Positions 34,603 to 47,842 of a stretch of DNA of 64,000 bases are shown here, one piece after another. The position numbers and the translations under genes are program-made. Under the pieces are notes generated by a model. It was given only the letters and a program-made list of their open reading frames with translations, did no database searches and was not told the origin of the DNA. Numbering within the stretch: the stretch's first letter is position 1; the number at the start of each line of letters is the position of its first letter. The DNA comes from Crossaster papposus (taxonomy: Eukaryota > Echinodermata > Asteroidea > Velatida > Solasteridae): assembly GCA_037893245.1 (NCBI GenBank), contig JBAIAA010000599.1, positions 434,001 to 498,000 on the forward strand, given 5' to 3'.

Positions 34603-37600
34603 GCGAGAGCATTCACTTTGTTGAGCAGAATAGTGAGTGTTCCAATCACAGTATGGCTAAGAGCAGTCACTCTGCTGAGCAGAATATTGAGTGTTCCCAT
34701 CACAGTGTGACTGAGAGCTATCGTTGTGCTGAACAGAATAGTGAGTGTTCCCACCACAGTGTGACTGAGAGCAGTCACTGTGCTGAGCAGAATAGTAAGT
34801 GTTCCCATCACAGTGTGACTGTGAGAGCATTCACTGTGCTGAGCAGAATAGTGAGTGTTCCCGTTACAGTGTGACTGAGAGCTCTCTCTGTGCTGAGCAA
34901 AATATTGAGTGTTCCCATCACAGTGTGACTGAGAGCAGTCACTGTGCTGAACAGAATAGTGAGTGTTCCCATCACAGTGTGACTGAGAGCTGTCACTGTG
35001 CTGAACAGAATAGTGAGTGTTCCAATCACAGTGTGACTGTGAGAGCATTCACTGTGCTGAGCAGAATAGTGAGTGTTCCCGTTACAGTGTGACTGAGAGC
35101 TCTCACTGTGCTGAGCAGAATAGTGAGTGTTCCCATCACAGTGTTACAGAGAGCAGTCACTGTGCTGAGCAGAATAGTGAGTGTGCCCATCACAGTGTGA
35201 CTGTGAGAGCATTCACTGTGCTGAGCAGAATAGTGAGTGTTCCCGTTACAGTGTGACTGAGAGCTCTCTCTGTGCTGAGCAAAATATTGAGTGTTCCCAT
35301 CACAGTGTGACTGAGAGCAGTCACTGTGCTGAACAGAATAGTGAGTGTTCCCATCACAGTGTGACTGAAAGCTGTCATTGTGCTGAACAGAATAGTGAGT
35401 GTTCCCACAACAGTGTGACTGAGAGCAGTCATTATGCTGAGCAGAATAGTGAGTGTTCCAATCACAGTATGGCTAAGAGCAGTCACTCTGCTGAGCAGAA
35501 TATTGAGTGTTCCCATCACAGTGTGACTGAGAGCTATCGTTGTGCTGAACAGAATAGTGAGTGTTCCCACCACAGTGTGACTGAGAGCAGTCACTGTGCT
35601 GAGCAGAATAGTAAGTGTTCCCATCACAGTGTGACTGTGAGAGCATTCACTGTGCTGAGCAGAATAATGAGTGTTCCCGTCACAGTGTGACTGAGAGCTC
35701 TCATTGTGCTGAGCAGAATAGTGAGTGTTCCCATCACAGTGTGACTGAGAGCAGTCACTGTGCTGAGCAAAATAGTGAGTGTTCCCATCACAGTGTGAGT
35801 GAGAGCAGTCACTGTGCTGGACAGAATAGTGAGTGTTCCCATCACAGTGTGACTGAGAGCTGTCAATGTGCTGAGCAGAATAGTAAGTGTTCACATCACA
35901 GTGTGGCTGAGAGCAGTCACTGTGCTGAGCAGAATAGTGAGTGTTCCCATCACAGTGTGACTACGAGGGCATTCACTGTGCAGAGCAGAATAGTGAGTGT
36001 TCCCATCACAGTGTGACTGGGAGCAGTCACTGTGCTGAACATAATAGTGAGTGTTCCCATCACAGTGTGACTGCGAGAGCATTCACTGTGCAGAGCAGAA
36101 TAGTGAGTGTTCCCATCACAGTGTTACACAGAGCAGTCACTGTGCTGAGCAGAATAGTGAGAGTTCCCATCACAATGTGACTGTGAGAGCAGTCACTGTG
36201 CTGAGCAGAATAGTGAGTGTTCCCATCACAGTGTGACTGTGAGAGCATTCACTGTGCTGAGCAGAATAGTGAGTGTTCCCGTTACAGTGTGACTGAGAGC
36301 TCTCACTGTGCTGAGCAAAATAGTGAGTGTTCCCATCACAGTGTGAGTGAGAGCAGTCACTGTGCTGGACAGAATAGTGAGTGTTCCCATCACAGTGTGA
36401 CTGAGAGCTGTCAATGTGCTGAGCAGAATAGTAAGTGTTCACATCACAGTGTGGCTGAGAGCAGTCACTGTGCTGAGCAGAATAGTGAGTGTTCCCATCA
36501 CAGTGTGACTACGAGGGCATTCACTGTGCAGAGCAGAATAGTGAGTGTTCCCATCACAGTGTGACTGAGAGCAGTCACTGTGCTGAACATAATAGTGAGT
36601 GTTCCCATCACAGTGTGACTGCGAGAGCATTCACTGTGCAGAGCAGAATAGTGAGTGTTCCCATCACAGTGTTACACAGAGCAGTCACTGTGCTGAGCAG
36701 AATAGTGAGAGTTCCCATCACAATGTGACTGTGAGAGCAGTCACTGTGCTGAGCAGAATAGTGAGTGTTCCCATCACAGTGTGACTGTGAGAGCATTCAC
36801 TGTGCTGAGCAGAATAGTGAGTGTTCCCATCACAGTGTGACTGAGAGCAGTCACTGTGCTGAGCAAAATAGTGAGTGTTCCCATCACAGTGTGACTGAGA
36901 GCAGTCACTGTGCTGAACAGAATAGTGAGTGTTCCAATCACAGTGTGACTGTGAGAGCATTCACTGTGCTGAGCAGAATAGTGAGTGTTCCCATCACAGT
37001 GTGACTGAGAGCTGTCATTGTGCTGAACAGAATAGTGAGTGTTCCCACAACAGTGTGACTGAGAGCAGTCATTATGCTGAGCAGAATAGTGAGTGTTCCA
37101 ATCACAGTATGGCTAAGAGCAGTCACTCTGCTAAGCAGAATATTGAGTGTTCCCATCACAGTGTGACTGAGAGCTATCGTTGTGCTGAACAGAATAGTGA
37201 GTGTTCCCACCACAGTGTGACTGAGAGCAGTCACTGTGCTGAGCAGAATAGTAAGTGTTCCCATCACAGTGTGACTGTGAGAGCATTCACTGTGCTGAGC
37301 AGAATAATGAGTGTTCCCGTCACAGTGTGACTGAGAGCTCTCATTGTGCTGAGCAGAATAGTGAGTGTTCCCATCACAGTGTGACTGAGAGCAGTCACTG
37401 TGCTGAGCAAAATAGTGAGTGTTCCCATCACAGTGTGAGTGAGAGCAGTCACTGTGCTGGACAGAATAGTGAGTGTTCCCATCACAGTGTGACTGAGAGC
37501 TGTCAATGTGCTGAGCAGAATAGTAAGTGTTCACATCACAGTGTGGCTGAGAGCAGTCACTGTGTTGAACATAATAGTGAGTGTTCCCATCACAGTGTGA

Positions 37601-38314
37601 CTGCGAGAGCATTCACTGTGCAGAGCAGAATAGTGAGTGTTCCCATCACAGTATTACACAGAGCAGTCACTGTGCTGAGCAGAATAGTGAGTGTTTCCAT
37701 CACAATGTGACTGTGAGAGCAGTCACTGTGCTGAGCAGAATAGTGAGTGTTCCCATCACAGTGTGACTGTGAGAGCATTCACTGTGCTGAGCAGAATAGT
37801 GAGTGTTCCCGTTACAGTGTGACTGAGAGCTCTCACTGTGCTGAGCAGAAGAGTGAGTGTTCCCATCACAGTGTGACTGAGAGCAGTCACTGTGCTGAGC
37901 AAATCAGTGAGTGTTCCCATCACAGTGTGACTGAGAGCAGTCACTGTGCTGAACAGAATAGTGAGTGTTCCAATCACAGTGTGACTGTGAGAGCATTCAC
38001 TGTGCTGAGCAGAATAGTGAGTGTTCCCGTTACAGTGTGACTGAGAGCTCTCACTGTGCTGAGCAGAATAGTGAGTGTTCCCATCACAGTGTTACAGAGA
38101 GCAGTCACTGTGCTGAGCAGAATAGTGAGTGTGCCCATCACAGTGTGACTATGAGAGCAGTCACTGTGCTGAGCAGAATAGTGAGTGTTCACATCACAGT
38201 GCGACTGAGAGCAGTCACTGTGCTGAACAGAATAGTGAGTGTTCCAATCACAGTGTGACTGAGAGCAGTCACTGTGCAGAGCAGAATAGTGAGTGTTCCC
38301 ATCACAGTGTGACT
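34603..38314. repeat. HOR unit, 3,712 bp, containing the macro-duplication junction
   Basis: Its Z is a hybrid: CATTCACTTTGTTGAGC followed by AGAATAGTGAGTGTTCC and AATCACAGTATGGCT, that is a Z front half joined to an N-module back half, 56 bp long. At ~35,000-35,190 the first macro-copy ends and the second begins. W is at 36123, 36671 and 37653 (the last GTATTACAC). Confidence 0.85.
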
Positions 38315-39620
38315 GCGAGAGCATTCAGTTTGTTGAGCAAAATAGTGTGTTCCAGTCACAGTATGACTAAGAGCAGTCACTGTGCTGAACAGAATAGTGA
38401 GTGTTCCCATCACAGTGTGACTGCGAGAGCAGTCACTGTGCAGAGCAGAATAGTGAGTATTCCCATCACAGTGTTACAGAGAGCAGTCAATGTGCTGAGC
38501 AGAATAGCAAGTGTTCACATCACAGTGTGACTGAGAGCAGTCACTGTGCTGATCAGAATAGTGAGTGTTCACATCACTATGTGACTGAGAGCTGTCATTG
38601 TGCTGAACAGAATAGTGAGTGTTCCCACAACAGTGTGACTGAGAGCAGTCATTATGCTGAGCAGAATAGTGAGTGTTCCAATCACAGTATGGCTAAGAGC
38701 AGTCACTCTGCTGAGCAGAATATTGAGTGTTCCCATCACAGTGTGACTGAGAGCTATCGTTGTGCTGAACATAATAGTGAGTGTTCCCACCACAGTGTGA
38801 CTGAGAGCAGTCACTGTGCTGAGCAGAATAGTAAGTGTTCCCATCACAGTGTGACTGTGAGAGCATTCACTGTGCTGAGCAGAATAGTGAGTGTTCCCGT
38901 TACAGTGTGACTGAGAGCTCTCTCTGTGCTGAGCAAAATATTGAGTGTTCCCATCACAGTGTGACTGAGAGCAGTCACTGTGCTGAACAGAATAGTGAGT
39001 GTTCCCATCACAGTGTGACTGAGAGCTGTCATTGTGCTGAACAGAATAGTGAGTGTTCCCATCACAGTGTGACTGTGAGAGCATTCACTGTGCTGAGCAG
39101 AATAGTGAGTGTTCCCGTTACAGTGTGACTGAGAGCTCTCACTGTGCTGAGCAGAAGAGTGAGTGTTCCCATCACAGTGTGACTGAGAGCAGTCACTGTG
39201 CTGAGCAAATCAGTGAGTGTTCCCATCACAGTGTGACTGAGAGCAGTCACTGTGCTGAACAGAATAGTGAGTGTTCCAATCACAGTGTGACTGTGAGAGC
39301 ATTCACTGTGCTGAGCAGAATAGTGAGTGTTCCCGTTACAGTGTGACTGAGAGCTCTCACTGTGCTGAGCAGAATAGTGAGTGTTCCCATCACAGTGTTA
39401 CAGAGAGCAGTCACTGTGCTGAGCAGAATAGTGAGTGTGCCCATCACAGTGTGACTATGAGAGCAGTCACTGTGCTGAGCAGAATAGTGAGTGTTCACAT
39501 CACAGTGCGACTGAGAGCAGTCACTGTGCTGAACAGAATAGTGAGTGTTCCAATCACAGTGTGACTGAGAGCAGTCACTGTGCAGAGCAGAATAGTGAGT
39601 GTTCCCATCACAGTGTGACT
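38315..39620. repeat. HOR unit, 1,306 bp
   Basis: One N module and no W. At ~39,053 an N monomer (GCTGTCATTG) is joined to a CCCATCAC end and a 56-mer, restarting the GAGCAGAAGAG and GAGCAAATCAG block already seen at ~37.75 kb. The unit length equals the 13,244-to-14,550 offset step. Confidence 0.86.
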
Positions 39621-42600
39621 GCGAGAGCATTCAGTTTGTTGAGCAAAATAGTGTGTTCCAGTCACAGTATGACTAAGAGCAGTCACTGTGCTGAACAGAA
39701 TAGTGAGTGTTCCCATCACAGTGTGACTGCGAGAGCAGTCACTGTGCAGAGCAGAATAGTGAGTATTCCCATCACAGTGTTACAGAGAGCAGTCAATGTG
39801 CTGAGCAGAATAGCAAGTGTTCACATCACAGTGTGACTGAGAGCAGTCACTGTGCTGATCAGAATAGTGAGTGTTCACATCACTACGTGACTGAGAGCTG
39901 TCATTGTGCTGAACAGAATAGTGAGTGTTCCCACAACAGTGTGACTGAGAGCAGTCATTATGCTGAGCAGAATAGTGAGTGTTCCAATCACAGTATGGCT
40001 AAGAGCAGTCACTCTGCTGAGCAGAATATTGAGTGTTCCCATCACAGTGTGACTGAGAGCTATCGTTGTGCTGAACATAATAGTGAGTGTTCCCACCACA
40101 GTGTGACTGAGAGCAGTCACTGTGCTGAGCAGAATAGTAAGTGTTCCCATCACAGTGTGACTGTGAGAGCATTCACTGTGCTGAGCAGAATAGTGAGTGT
40201 TCCCGTTACAGTGTGACTGAGAGCTCTCTCTGTGCTGAGCAAAATATTGAGTGTTCCCATCACAGTGTGACTGAGAGCAGTCACTGTGCTGAACAGAATA
40301 GTGAGTGTTCCCATCACAGTGTGACTGAGAGCTGTCATTGTGCTGAACAGAATAGTGAGTGTTCCCACAACAGTGTGACTGAGAGCAGTCATTATGCTGA
40401 GCAGAATAGTGAGTGTTCCAATCACAGTATGGCTAAGAGCAGTCACTCTGCTGAGCAGAATATTGAGTGTTCCCATCACAGTGTGACTGAGAGCTATCGT
40501 TGTGCTGAACAGAATAGTGAGTGTTCCCACCACAGTGTGACTGAGAGCAGTCACTGTGCTGAGCAGAATAGTAAGTGTTCCCATCACAGTGTGACTGTGA
40601 GAGCATTCACTGTGCTGAGCAGAATAATGAGTGTTCCCGTCACAGTGTGACTGAGAGCTCTCATTGTGCTGAGCAGAATAGTGAGTGTTCCCATCACAGT
40701 GTGACTGAGAGCAGTCACTGTGCTGAGCAAAATAGTGAGTGTTCCCATCACAGTGTGAGTGAGAGCAGTCACCGTGCTGGACAGAATAGTGAGTGTTCCC
40801 ATCACAGTGTGACTGAGAGCTGTCAATGTGCTGAGCAGAATAGTAAGTGTTCACATCACAGTGTGGCTGAGAGCAGTCACTGTGCTGAGCAGAATAGTGA
40901 GTGTTCCCATCACAGTGTGACTACGAGGGCATTCACTGTGCAGAGCAGAATAGTGAGTGTTCCCATCACAGTGTGACTGAGAGCAGTCACTGTGCTGAAC
41001 ATAATAGTGAGTGTTCCCATCACAGTGTGACTGCGAGAGCATTCACTGTGCAGAGCAGAATAGTGAGTGTTCCCATCACAGTGTTACACAGAGCAGTCAC
41101 TGTGCTGAGCAGAATAGTGAGTGTTCCCATCACAATGTGACTGTGAGAGCAGTCACTGTGATGAGCAGAATAGTGAGTGTTCCCGTTACAGTGTGACTGA
41201 GAGCTCTCACTGTGCTGAGCAGAAGAGTGAGTGTTCCCATCACAGTGTGACTGAGAGCAGTCACTGTGCTGAGCAAAATAGTGAGTGTTCCCATCACAGT
41301 GTGACTGAGAGCAGTCACTGTGCTGAACAGAATAGTGAGTGTTCCAATCACAGTGTGACTGTGAGAGCATTCACTGTGCTGAGCAGAATAGTGAGTGTTC
41401 CCATCACAGTGTGACTGAGAGCTGTCATTGTGCTGAACAGAATAGTGAGTGTTCCCACAACAGTGTGACTGAGAGCAGTCATTATGCTGAGCAGAATAGT
41501 GAGTGTTCCAATCACAGTATGGCTAAGAGCAGTCACTCTGCTGAGCAGAATATTGAGTGTTCCCATCACAGTGTGACTGAGAGCTATCGTTGTGCTGAAC
41601 AGAATAGTGAGTGTTCCCACCACAGTGTGACTGAGAGCAGTCACTGTGCTGAGCAGAATAGTAAGTGTTCCCATCACATTGTGACTGTGAGAGCATTCAC
41701 TGTGCTGAGCAGAATAATGAGTGTTCCCGTCACAGTGTGACTGAGAGCTCTCATTGTGCTGAGCAGAATAGTGAGTGTTCCCATCACAGTGTGACTGAGA
41801 GCAGTCACTGTGCTGAGCAAAATAGTGAGTGTTCCCATCACAGTGTGAGTGAGAGCAGTCACCGTGCTGGACAGAATAGTGAGTGTTCCCATCACAGTGT
41901 GACTGAGAGCTGTCAATGTGCTGAGCAGAATAGTAAGTGTTCACATCACAGTGTGGCTGAGAGCAGTCACTGTGCTGAGCAGAATAGTGAGTGTTCCCAT
42001 CACAGTGTGACTACGAGGGCATTCACTGTGCAGAGCAGAATAGTGAGTGTTCCCATCACAGTGTGACTGAGAGCAGTCACTGTGCTGAACATAATAGTGA
42101 GTGTTCCCATCACAGTGTGACTGCGAGAGCATTCACTGTGCAGAGCAGAATAGTGAGTGTTCCCATCACAGTGTTACACAGAGCAGTCACTGTGCTGAGC
42201 AGAATAGTGAGTGTTCCCATCACAATGTGACTGTGAGAGCAGTCACTGTGATGAGCAGAATAGTGAGTGTTCCCGTTACAGTGTGACTGAGAGCTCTCAC
42301 TGTGCTGAGCAGAAGAGTGAGTGTTCCCATCACAGTGTGACTGAGAGCAGTCACTGTGCTGAGCAAAATAGTGAGTGTTCCCATCACAGTGTGACTGAGA
42401 GCAGTCACTGTGCTGAACAGAATAGTGAGTGTTCCAATCACAGTGTGACTGTGAGAGCATTCACTGTGCTGAGCAGAATAGTGAGTGTTCCCACAACAGT
42501 GTGACTGAGAGCAGTCATTATGCTGAGCAGAATAGTGAGTGTTCCAATCACAGTATGGCTAAGAGCAGTCACTCTGCTGAGCAGAATATTGAGTGTTCCC

Positions 42601-43760
42601 ATCACAGTGTGACTGAGAGCTATCGTTGTGCTGAACAGAATAGTGAGTGTTCCCACCACAGTGTGACTGAGAGCAGTCACTGTGCTGAGCAGAATAGTAA
42701 GTGTTCCCATCACAGTGTGACTGTGAGAGCATTCACTGTGCTGAGCAGAATAATGAGTGTTCCCGTCACAGTGTGACTGAGAGCTTTCATTGTGCTGAGC
42801 AGAATAGTGAGTGTTCCCATCACAGTGTGACTGAGAGCAGTCACTGTGCTGAGCAAAATAGTGAGTGTTCCCATCACAGTGTGAGTGAGAGCAGTCACTG
42901 TGCTGGACAGAATAGTGAGTGTTCCCATCACAGTGTGACTGAGAGCTGTCAATGTGCTGAGCAGAATAGTAAGTGTTCACATCACAGTGTGGCTGAGAGC
43001 AGTCACTGTGTTGAACATAATAGTGAGTGTTCCCATCACAGTGTGACTGCGAGAGCATTCACTGTGCAGAGCAGAATAGTGAGTGTTCCCATCACAGTAT
43101 TACACAGAGCAGTCACTGTGCTGAGCAGAATAGTGAGTGTTCCCATCACAATGTGACTGTGAGAGCAGTCACTGTGCTGAGCAGAATAGTGAGTGTTCCC
43201 ATCACAGTGTGACTGTGAGAGCATTCACTGTGCTGAGCAGAATAGTGAGTGTTCCCGTTACAGTGTGACTGAGAGCTCTCACTGTGCTGAGCAGAAGAGT
43301 GAGTGTTCCCATCACAGTGTGACTGAGAGCAGTCACTGTGCTGAGCAAATCAGTGAGTGTTCCCATCACAGTGTGACTGAGAGCAGTCACTGTGCTGAAC
43401 AGAATAGTGAGTGTTCCAATCACAGTGTGACTGTGAGAGCATTCACTGTGCTGAGCAGAATAGTGAGTGTTCCCGTTACAGTGTGACTGAGAGCTCTCAC
43501 TGTGCTGAGCAGAATAGTGAGTGTTCCCATCACAGTGTTACAGAGAGCAGTCACTGTGCTGAGCAGAATAGTGAGTGTGCCCATCACAGTGTGACTATGA
43601 GAGCAGTCACTGTGCTGAGCAGAATAGTGAGTTTTCACATCACAGTGCGACTGAGAGCAGTCACTGTGCTGAACAGAATAGTGAGTGTTCCAATCACAGT
43701 GTGACTGAGAGCAGTCACTGTGCAGAGCAGAATAGTGAGTGTTCCCATCACAGTGTGACT
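39621..43760. repeat. HOR unit, 4,140 bp, composite
   Basis: Contains a 1,090-bp tandem duplication (about 40.58-41.67 repeated at 41.67-42.76 kb), the second copy lacking one 54-bp N monomer near 42,490. W is at 41083, 42173 and 43099. CACCGTGCTGG is private to ~40771, ~41861 and ~44911. Confidence 0.86.
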
Positions 43761-46700
43761 GCGAGAGCATTCAGTTTGTTGAGCAAAATAGTGTGTTCCA
43801 GTCACAGTATGACTAAGAGCAGTCACTGTGCTGAACAGAATAGTGAGTGTTCCCATCACAGTGTGACTGCGAGAGCAGTCACTGTGCAGAGCAGAATAGT
43901 GAGTATTCCCATCACAGTGTTACAGAGAGCAGTCAATGTGCTGAGCAGAATAGCAAGTGTTCACATCACAGTGTGACTGAGAGCAGTCACTGTGCTGATC
44001 AGAATAGTGAGTGTTCACATCACTATGTGACTGAGAGCTGTCATTGTGCTGAACAGAATAGTGAGTGTTCCCACAACAGTGTGACTGAGAGCAGTCATTA
44101 TGCTGAGCAGAATAGTGAGTGTTCCAATCACAGTATGGCTAAGAGCAGTCACTCTGCTGAGCAGAATATTGAGTGTTCCCATCACAGTGTGACTGAGAGC
44201 TATCGTTGTGCTGAACATAATAGTGAGTGTTCCCACCACAGTGTGACTGAGAGCAGTCACTGTGCTGAGCAGAATAGTAAGTGTTCCCATCACAGTGTGA
44301 CTGTGAGAGCATTCACTGTGCTGAACAGAATAGTGAGTGTTCCCGTTACAGTGTGACTGAGAGCTCTCTCTGTGCTGAGCAAAATATTGAGTGTTCCCAT
44401 CACAGTGTGACTGAGAGCAGTCACTGTGCTGAACAGAATAGTGAGTGTTCCCATCACAGTGTGACTGAGAGCTGTCATTGTGCTGAACAGAATAGTGAGT
44501 GTTCCCACAACAGTGTGACTGAGAGCAGTCATTATGCTGAGCAGAATAGTGAGTGTTCCAATCACAGTATGGCTAAGAGCAGTCACTCTGCTGAGCAGAA
44601 TATTGAGTGTTCCCATCACAGTGTGACTGAGAGCTATCGTTGTGCTGAACAGAATAGTGAGTGTTCCCACCACAGTGTGACTGAGAGCAGTCACTGTGCT
44701 GAGCAGAATAGTAAGTGTTCCCATCACAGTGTGACTGTGAGAGCATTCACTGTGCTGAGCAGAATAATGAGTGTTCCCGTCACAGTGTGACTGAGAGCTC
44801 TCATTGTGCTGAGCAGAATAGTGAGTGTTCCCATCACAGTGTGACTGAGAGCAGTCACTGTGCTGAGCAAAATAGTGAGTGTTCCCATCACAGTGTGAGT
44901 GAGAGCAGTCACCGTGCTGGACAGAATAGTGAGTGTTCCCATCACAGTGTGACTGAGAGCTGTCAATGTGCTGAGCAGAATAGTAAGTGTTCACATCACA
45001 GTGTGGCTGAGAGCAGTCACTGTGCTGAGCAGAATAGTGAGTGTTCCCATCACAGTGTGACTACGAGGGCATTCACTGTGCAGAGCAGAATAGTGAGTGT
45101 TCCCATCACAGTGTGACTGAGAGCAGTCACTGTGCTGAACATAATAGTGAGTGTTCCCATCACAGTGTGACTGCGAGAGCATTCACTGTGCAGAGCAGAA
45201 TAGTGAGTGTTCCCATCACAGTGTTACACAGAGCAGTCACTGTGCTGAGCAGAATAGTGAGTGTTCCCATCACAATGTGACTGTGAGAGCAGTCACTGTG
45301 ATGAGCAGAATAGTGAGTGTTCCCGTTACAGTGTGACTGAGAGCTCTCACTGTGCTGAGCAGAAGAGTGAGTGTTCCCATCACAGTGTGACTGAGAGCAG
45401 TCACTGTGCTGAGCAAAATAGTGAGTGTTCCCATCACAGTGTGACTGAGAGCAGTCACTGTGCTGAACAGAATAGTGAGTGTTCCAATCACAGTGTGACT
45501 GTGAGAGCATTCACTGTGCTGAGCAGAATAGTGAGTGTTCCCATCACAGTGTGACTGAGAGCTGTCATTGTGCTGAACAGAATAGTGAGTGTTCCCACAA
45601 CAGTGTGACTGAGAGCAGTCATTATGCTGAGCAGAATAGTGAGTGTTCCAATCACAGTATGGCTAAGAGCAGTCACTCTGCTGAGCAGAATATTGAGTGT
45701 TCCCATCACAGTGTGACTGAGAGCTATCGTTGTGCTGAACAGAATAGTGAGTGTTCCCACCACAGTGTGACTGAGAGCAGTCACTGTGCTGAGCAGAATA
45801 GTAAGTGTTCCCATCACAGTGTGACTGTGAGAGCATTCACTGTGCTGAGCAGAATAATGAGTGTTCCCGTCACAGTGTGACTGAGAGCTCTCATTGTGCT
45901 GATCAGAATAGTGAGTGTTCCCATCACAGTGTGACTGAGAGCAGTCACTGTGCTGAGCAAAATAGTGAGTGTTACCATCACAGTGTGAGTGAGAGCAGTC
46001 ACTGTGCTGGACAGAATAGTGAGTGTTCCCATCACAGTGTGACTGAGAGCTGTCAATGTGCTGAGCAGAATAGTAAGTGTTCACATCACAGTGTGGCTGA
46101 GAGCAGTCACTGTGCTGAGCAGAATAGTGAGTGTTCCCATCACAGTGTGACTACGAGGGCATTCACTGTGCAGAGCAGAATAGTGAGTGTTCCCATCACA
46201 GTGTGACTGAGAGCAGTCACTGTGCTGAACATAATAGTGAGTGTTCCCATCACAGTGTGCCTGCGAGAGCATTCACTGTGCAGAGCAGAATAGTGAGTGT
46301 TCCCATCACAGTGTTACACAGAGCAGTCACTGTGCTGAGCAGAATAGTGAGTGTTCCCATCACAATGTGACTGTGAGAGCAGTCAGTGTGCTGAGCAGAA
46401 TAGTGAGTGTTCCCATCACAGTGTGACTGTGAGAGCATTCACTGTGCTGAGCAGAATAGTGAGTGTTCCCGTTACAGTGTGACTGAGAGCTCTCACTGTG
46501 CTGAGCAGAAGAGTGAGTGTTCCCATCACAGTGTGACTGAGAGCAGTCACTGTGCTGAGCAAAATAGTGAGTGTTCCCATCACAGTGTGACTGAGAGCAG
46601 TCACTGTGCTGAACAGAATAGTGAGTGTTCCAATCACAGTGTGACTGTGAGAGCATTCACTGTGCTGAGCAGAATAGTGAGTGTTCCCGTTACAGTGTGA

Positions 46701-46974
46701 CTGAGAGCTCTCACTGTGCTGAGCAGAATAGTGAGTGTTCCCATCACAGTGTTACAGAGAGCAGTCACTGTGCTGAGCAGAATAGTGAGTGTGCCCATCA
46801 CAGTGTGACTATGAGAGCAGTCACTGTGCTGAGCAGAATAGTGAGTGTTCACATCACAGTGCGACTGAGAGCAGTCACTGTGCTGAACAGAATAGTGAGT
46901 GTTCCAATCACAGTGTGACTGAGAGCAGTCACTGTGCAGAGCAGAATAGTGAGTGTTCCCATCACAGTGTGACT
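43761..46974. repeat. HOR unit, 3,214 bp
   Basis: Same length as 28175-31388 and collinear with it at offset 15,586. Private changes include GTGTGCCTGCGAG near 46257 and GCTGAACAGAATAG in a 56-mer near 44322. W is at 45223 and 46313. Confidence 0.86.
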
Positions 46975-47842
46975 GCGAGAGCATTCACTTTGTTGAGCAA
47001 AATAGTGTGTTCCAGTAACAGTATGACTAAGAGCAGTCACTGTGCTGAACAGAATAGTGAGTGTTCCCATCACAGTGTGACTGCGAGAGCAGTCACTGTG
47101 CAGAGCAGAATAGTGAGTATTCCCATCACAGTGTTACAGAGAGCAGTCAATGTGCTGAGCAGAATAGCAAGTGTTCACATCACAGTGTGACTGAGAGCAG
47201 TCACTGTGCTAATCAGAATAGTGAGTGTTCACATCACTATGTGACTGAGAGCTGTCATTGTGCTGAACAGAATAGTGAGTGTTCCCACAACAGTGTTACT
47301 GAGAGCAGTCATTATGCTGAGCAGAATAGTGAGTGTTCCAATCACAGTATGGCTAAGAGCAGTCACTCTGCTGAGCAGAATATTGAGTGTTCCCATCACA
47401 GTGTGACTGAGAGCTATCGTTGTGCTGAACAGAATAGTGAGTGTTCCCACCACAGTGTGACTGAGAGCAGTCACTGTGCTGAGCAGAATAGTAAGTGTTC
47501 CCATCACAGTGTGACTGTGAGAGCATTCACTGTGCTGAGCAGAATAGTGAGTGTTCCCGTTACAGTGTGACTGAGAGCTCTCTCTGTGCTGAGCAAAATA
47601 TTGAGTGTTCCCATCACAGTGTGACTGAGAGCAGTCACTGTGCTGAACAGAATAGTGAGTGTTCCCATCACAGTGTGACTGAGAGCTGTCATTGTGCTGA
47701 ACAGAATAGTGAGTGTTCCCACAACAGTGTGACTGAGAGCAGTCATTATGCTGAGCAGAATAGTGAGTGTTCCAATCACAGTGTGACTGAGAGCAGTCAC
47801 TGTGCAGAGCAGAATAGTGAGTGTTCCCATCACAGTGTGACT
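46975..47842. repeat. HOR unit, 868 bp
   Basis: Two N blocks and no W. It ends with an early return to the CAGAGC and Z monomers. Z reads GTTCCAGTAACAG here, in the next unit and at 31389. Together with the 56-bp difference noted at 31.9 kb it accounts for the 924-bp offset step. Confidence 0.86.

Larger units (their letters stand above)
21946..35000. repeat. Macro-duplication, copy 1 (~13.05 kb)
   Basis: Collinear with ~35,190-51,510. Shared private variants at matching places include GACTGGGAGC, GTGAGAGTTCCC, CTCTGCTAAGC, GAGCAAATCAG, ACTGTGATGAGC, GTTACCATC, GTTCCAGTAAC, GTGCTGGGCAG and the hybrid Z. It contains an internal 3,104-bp tandem pair. Edges are placed where variant order stops matching and are good to about one monomer. 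Confidence 0.85.
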
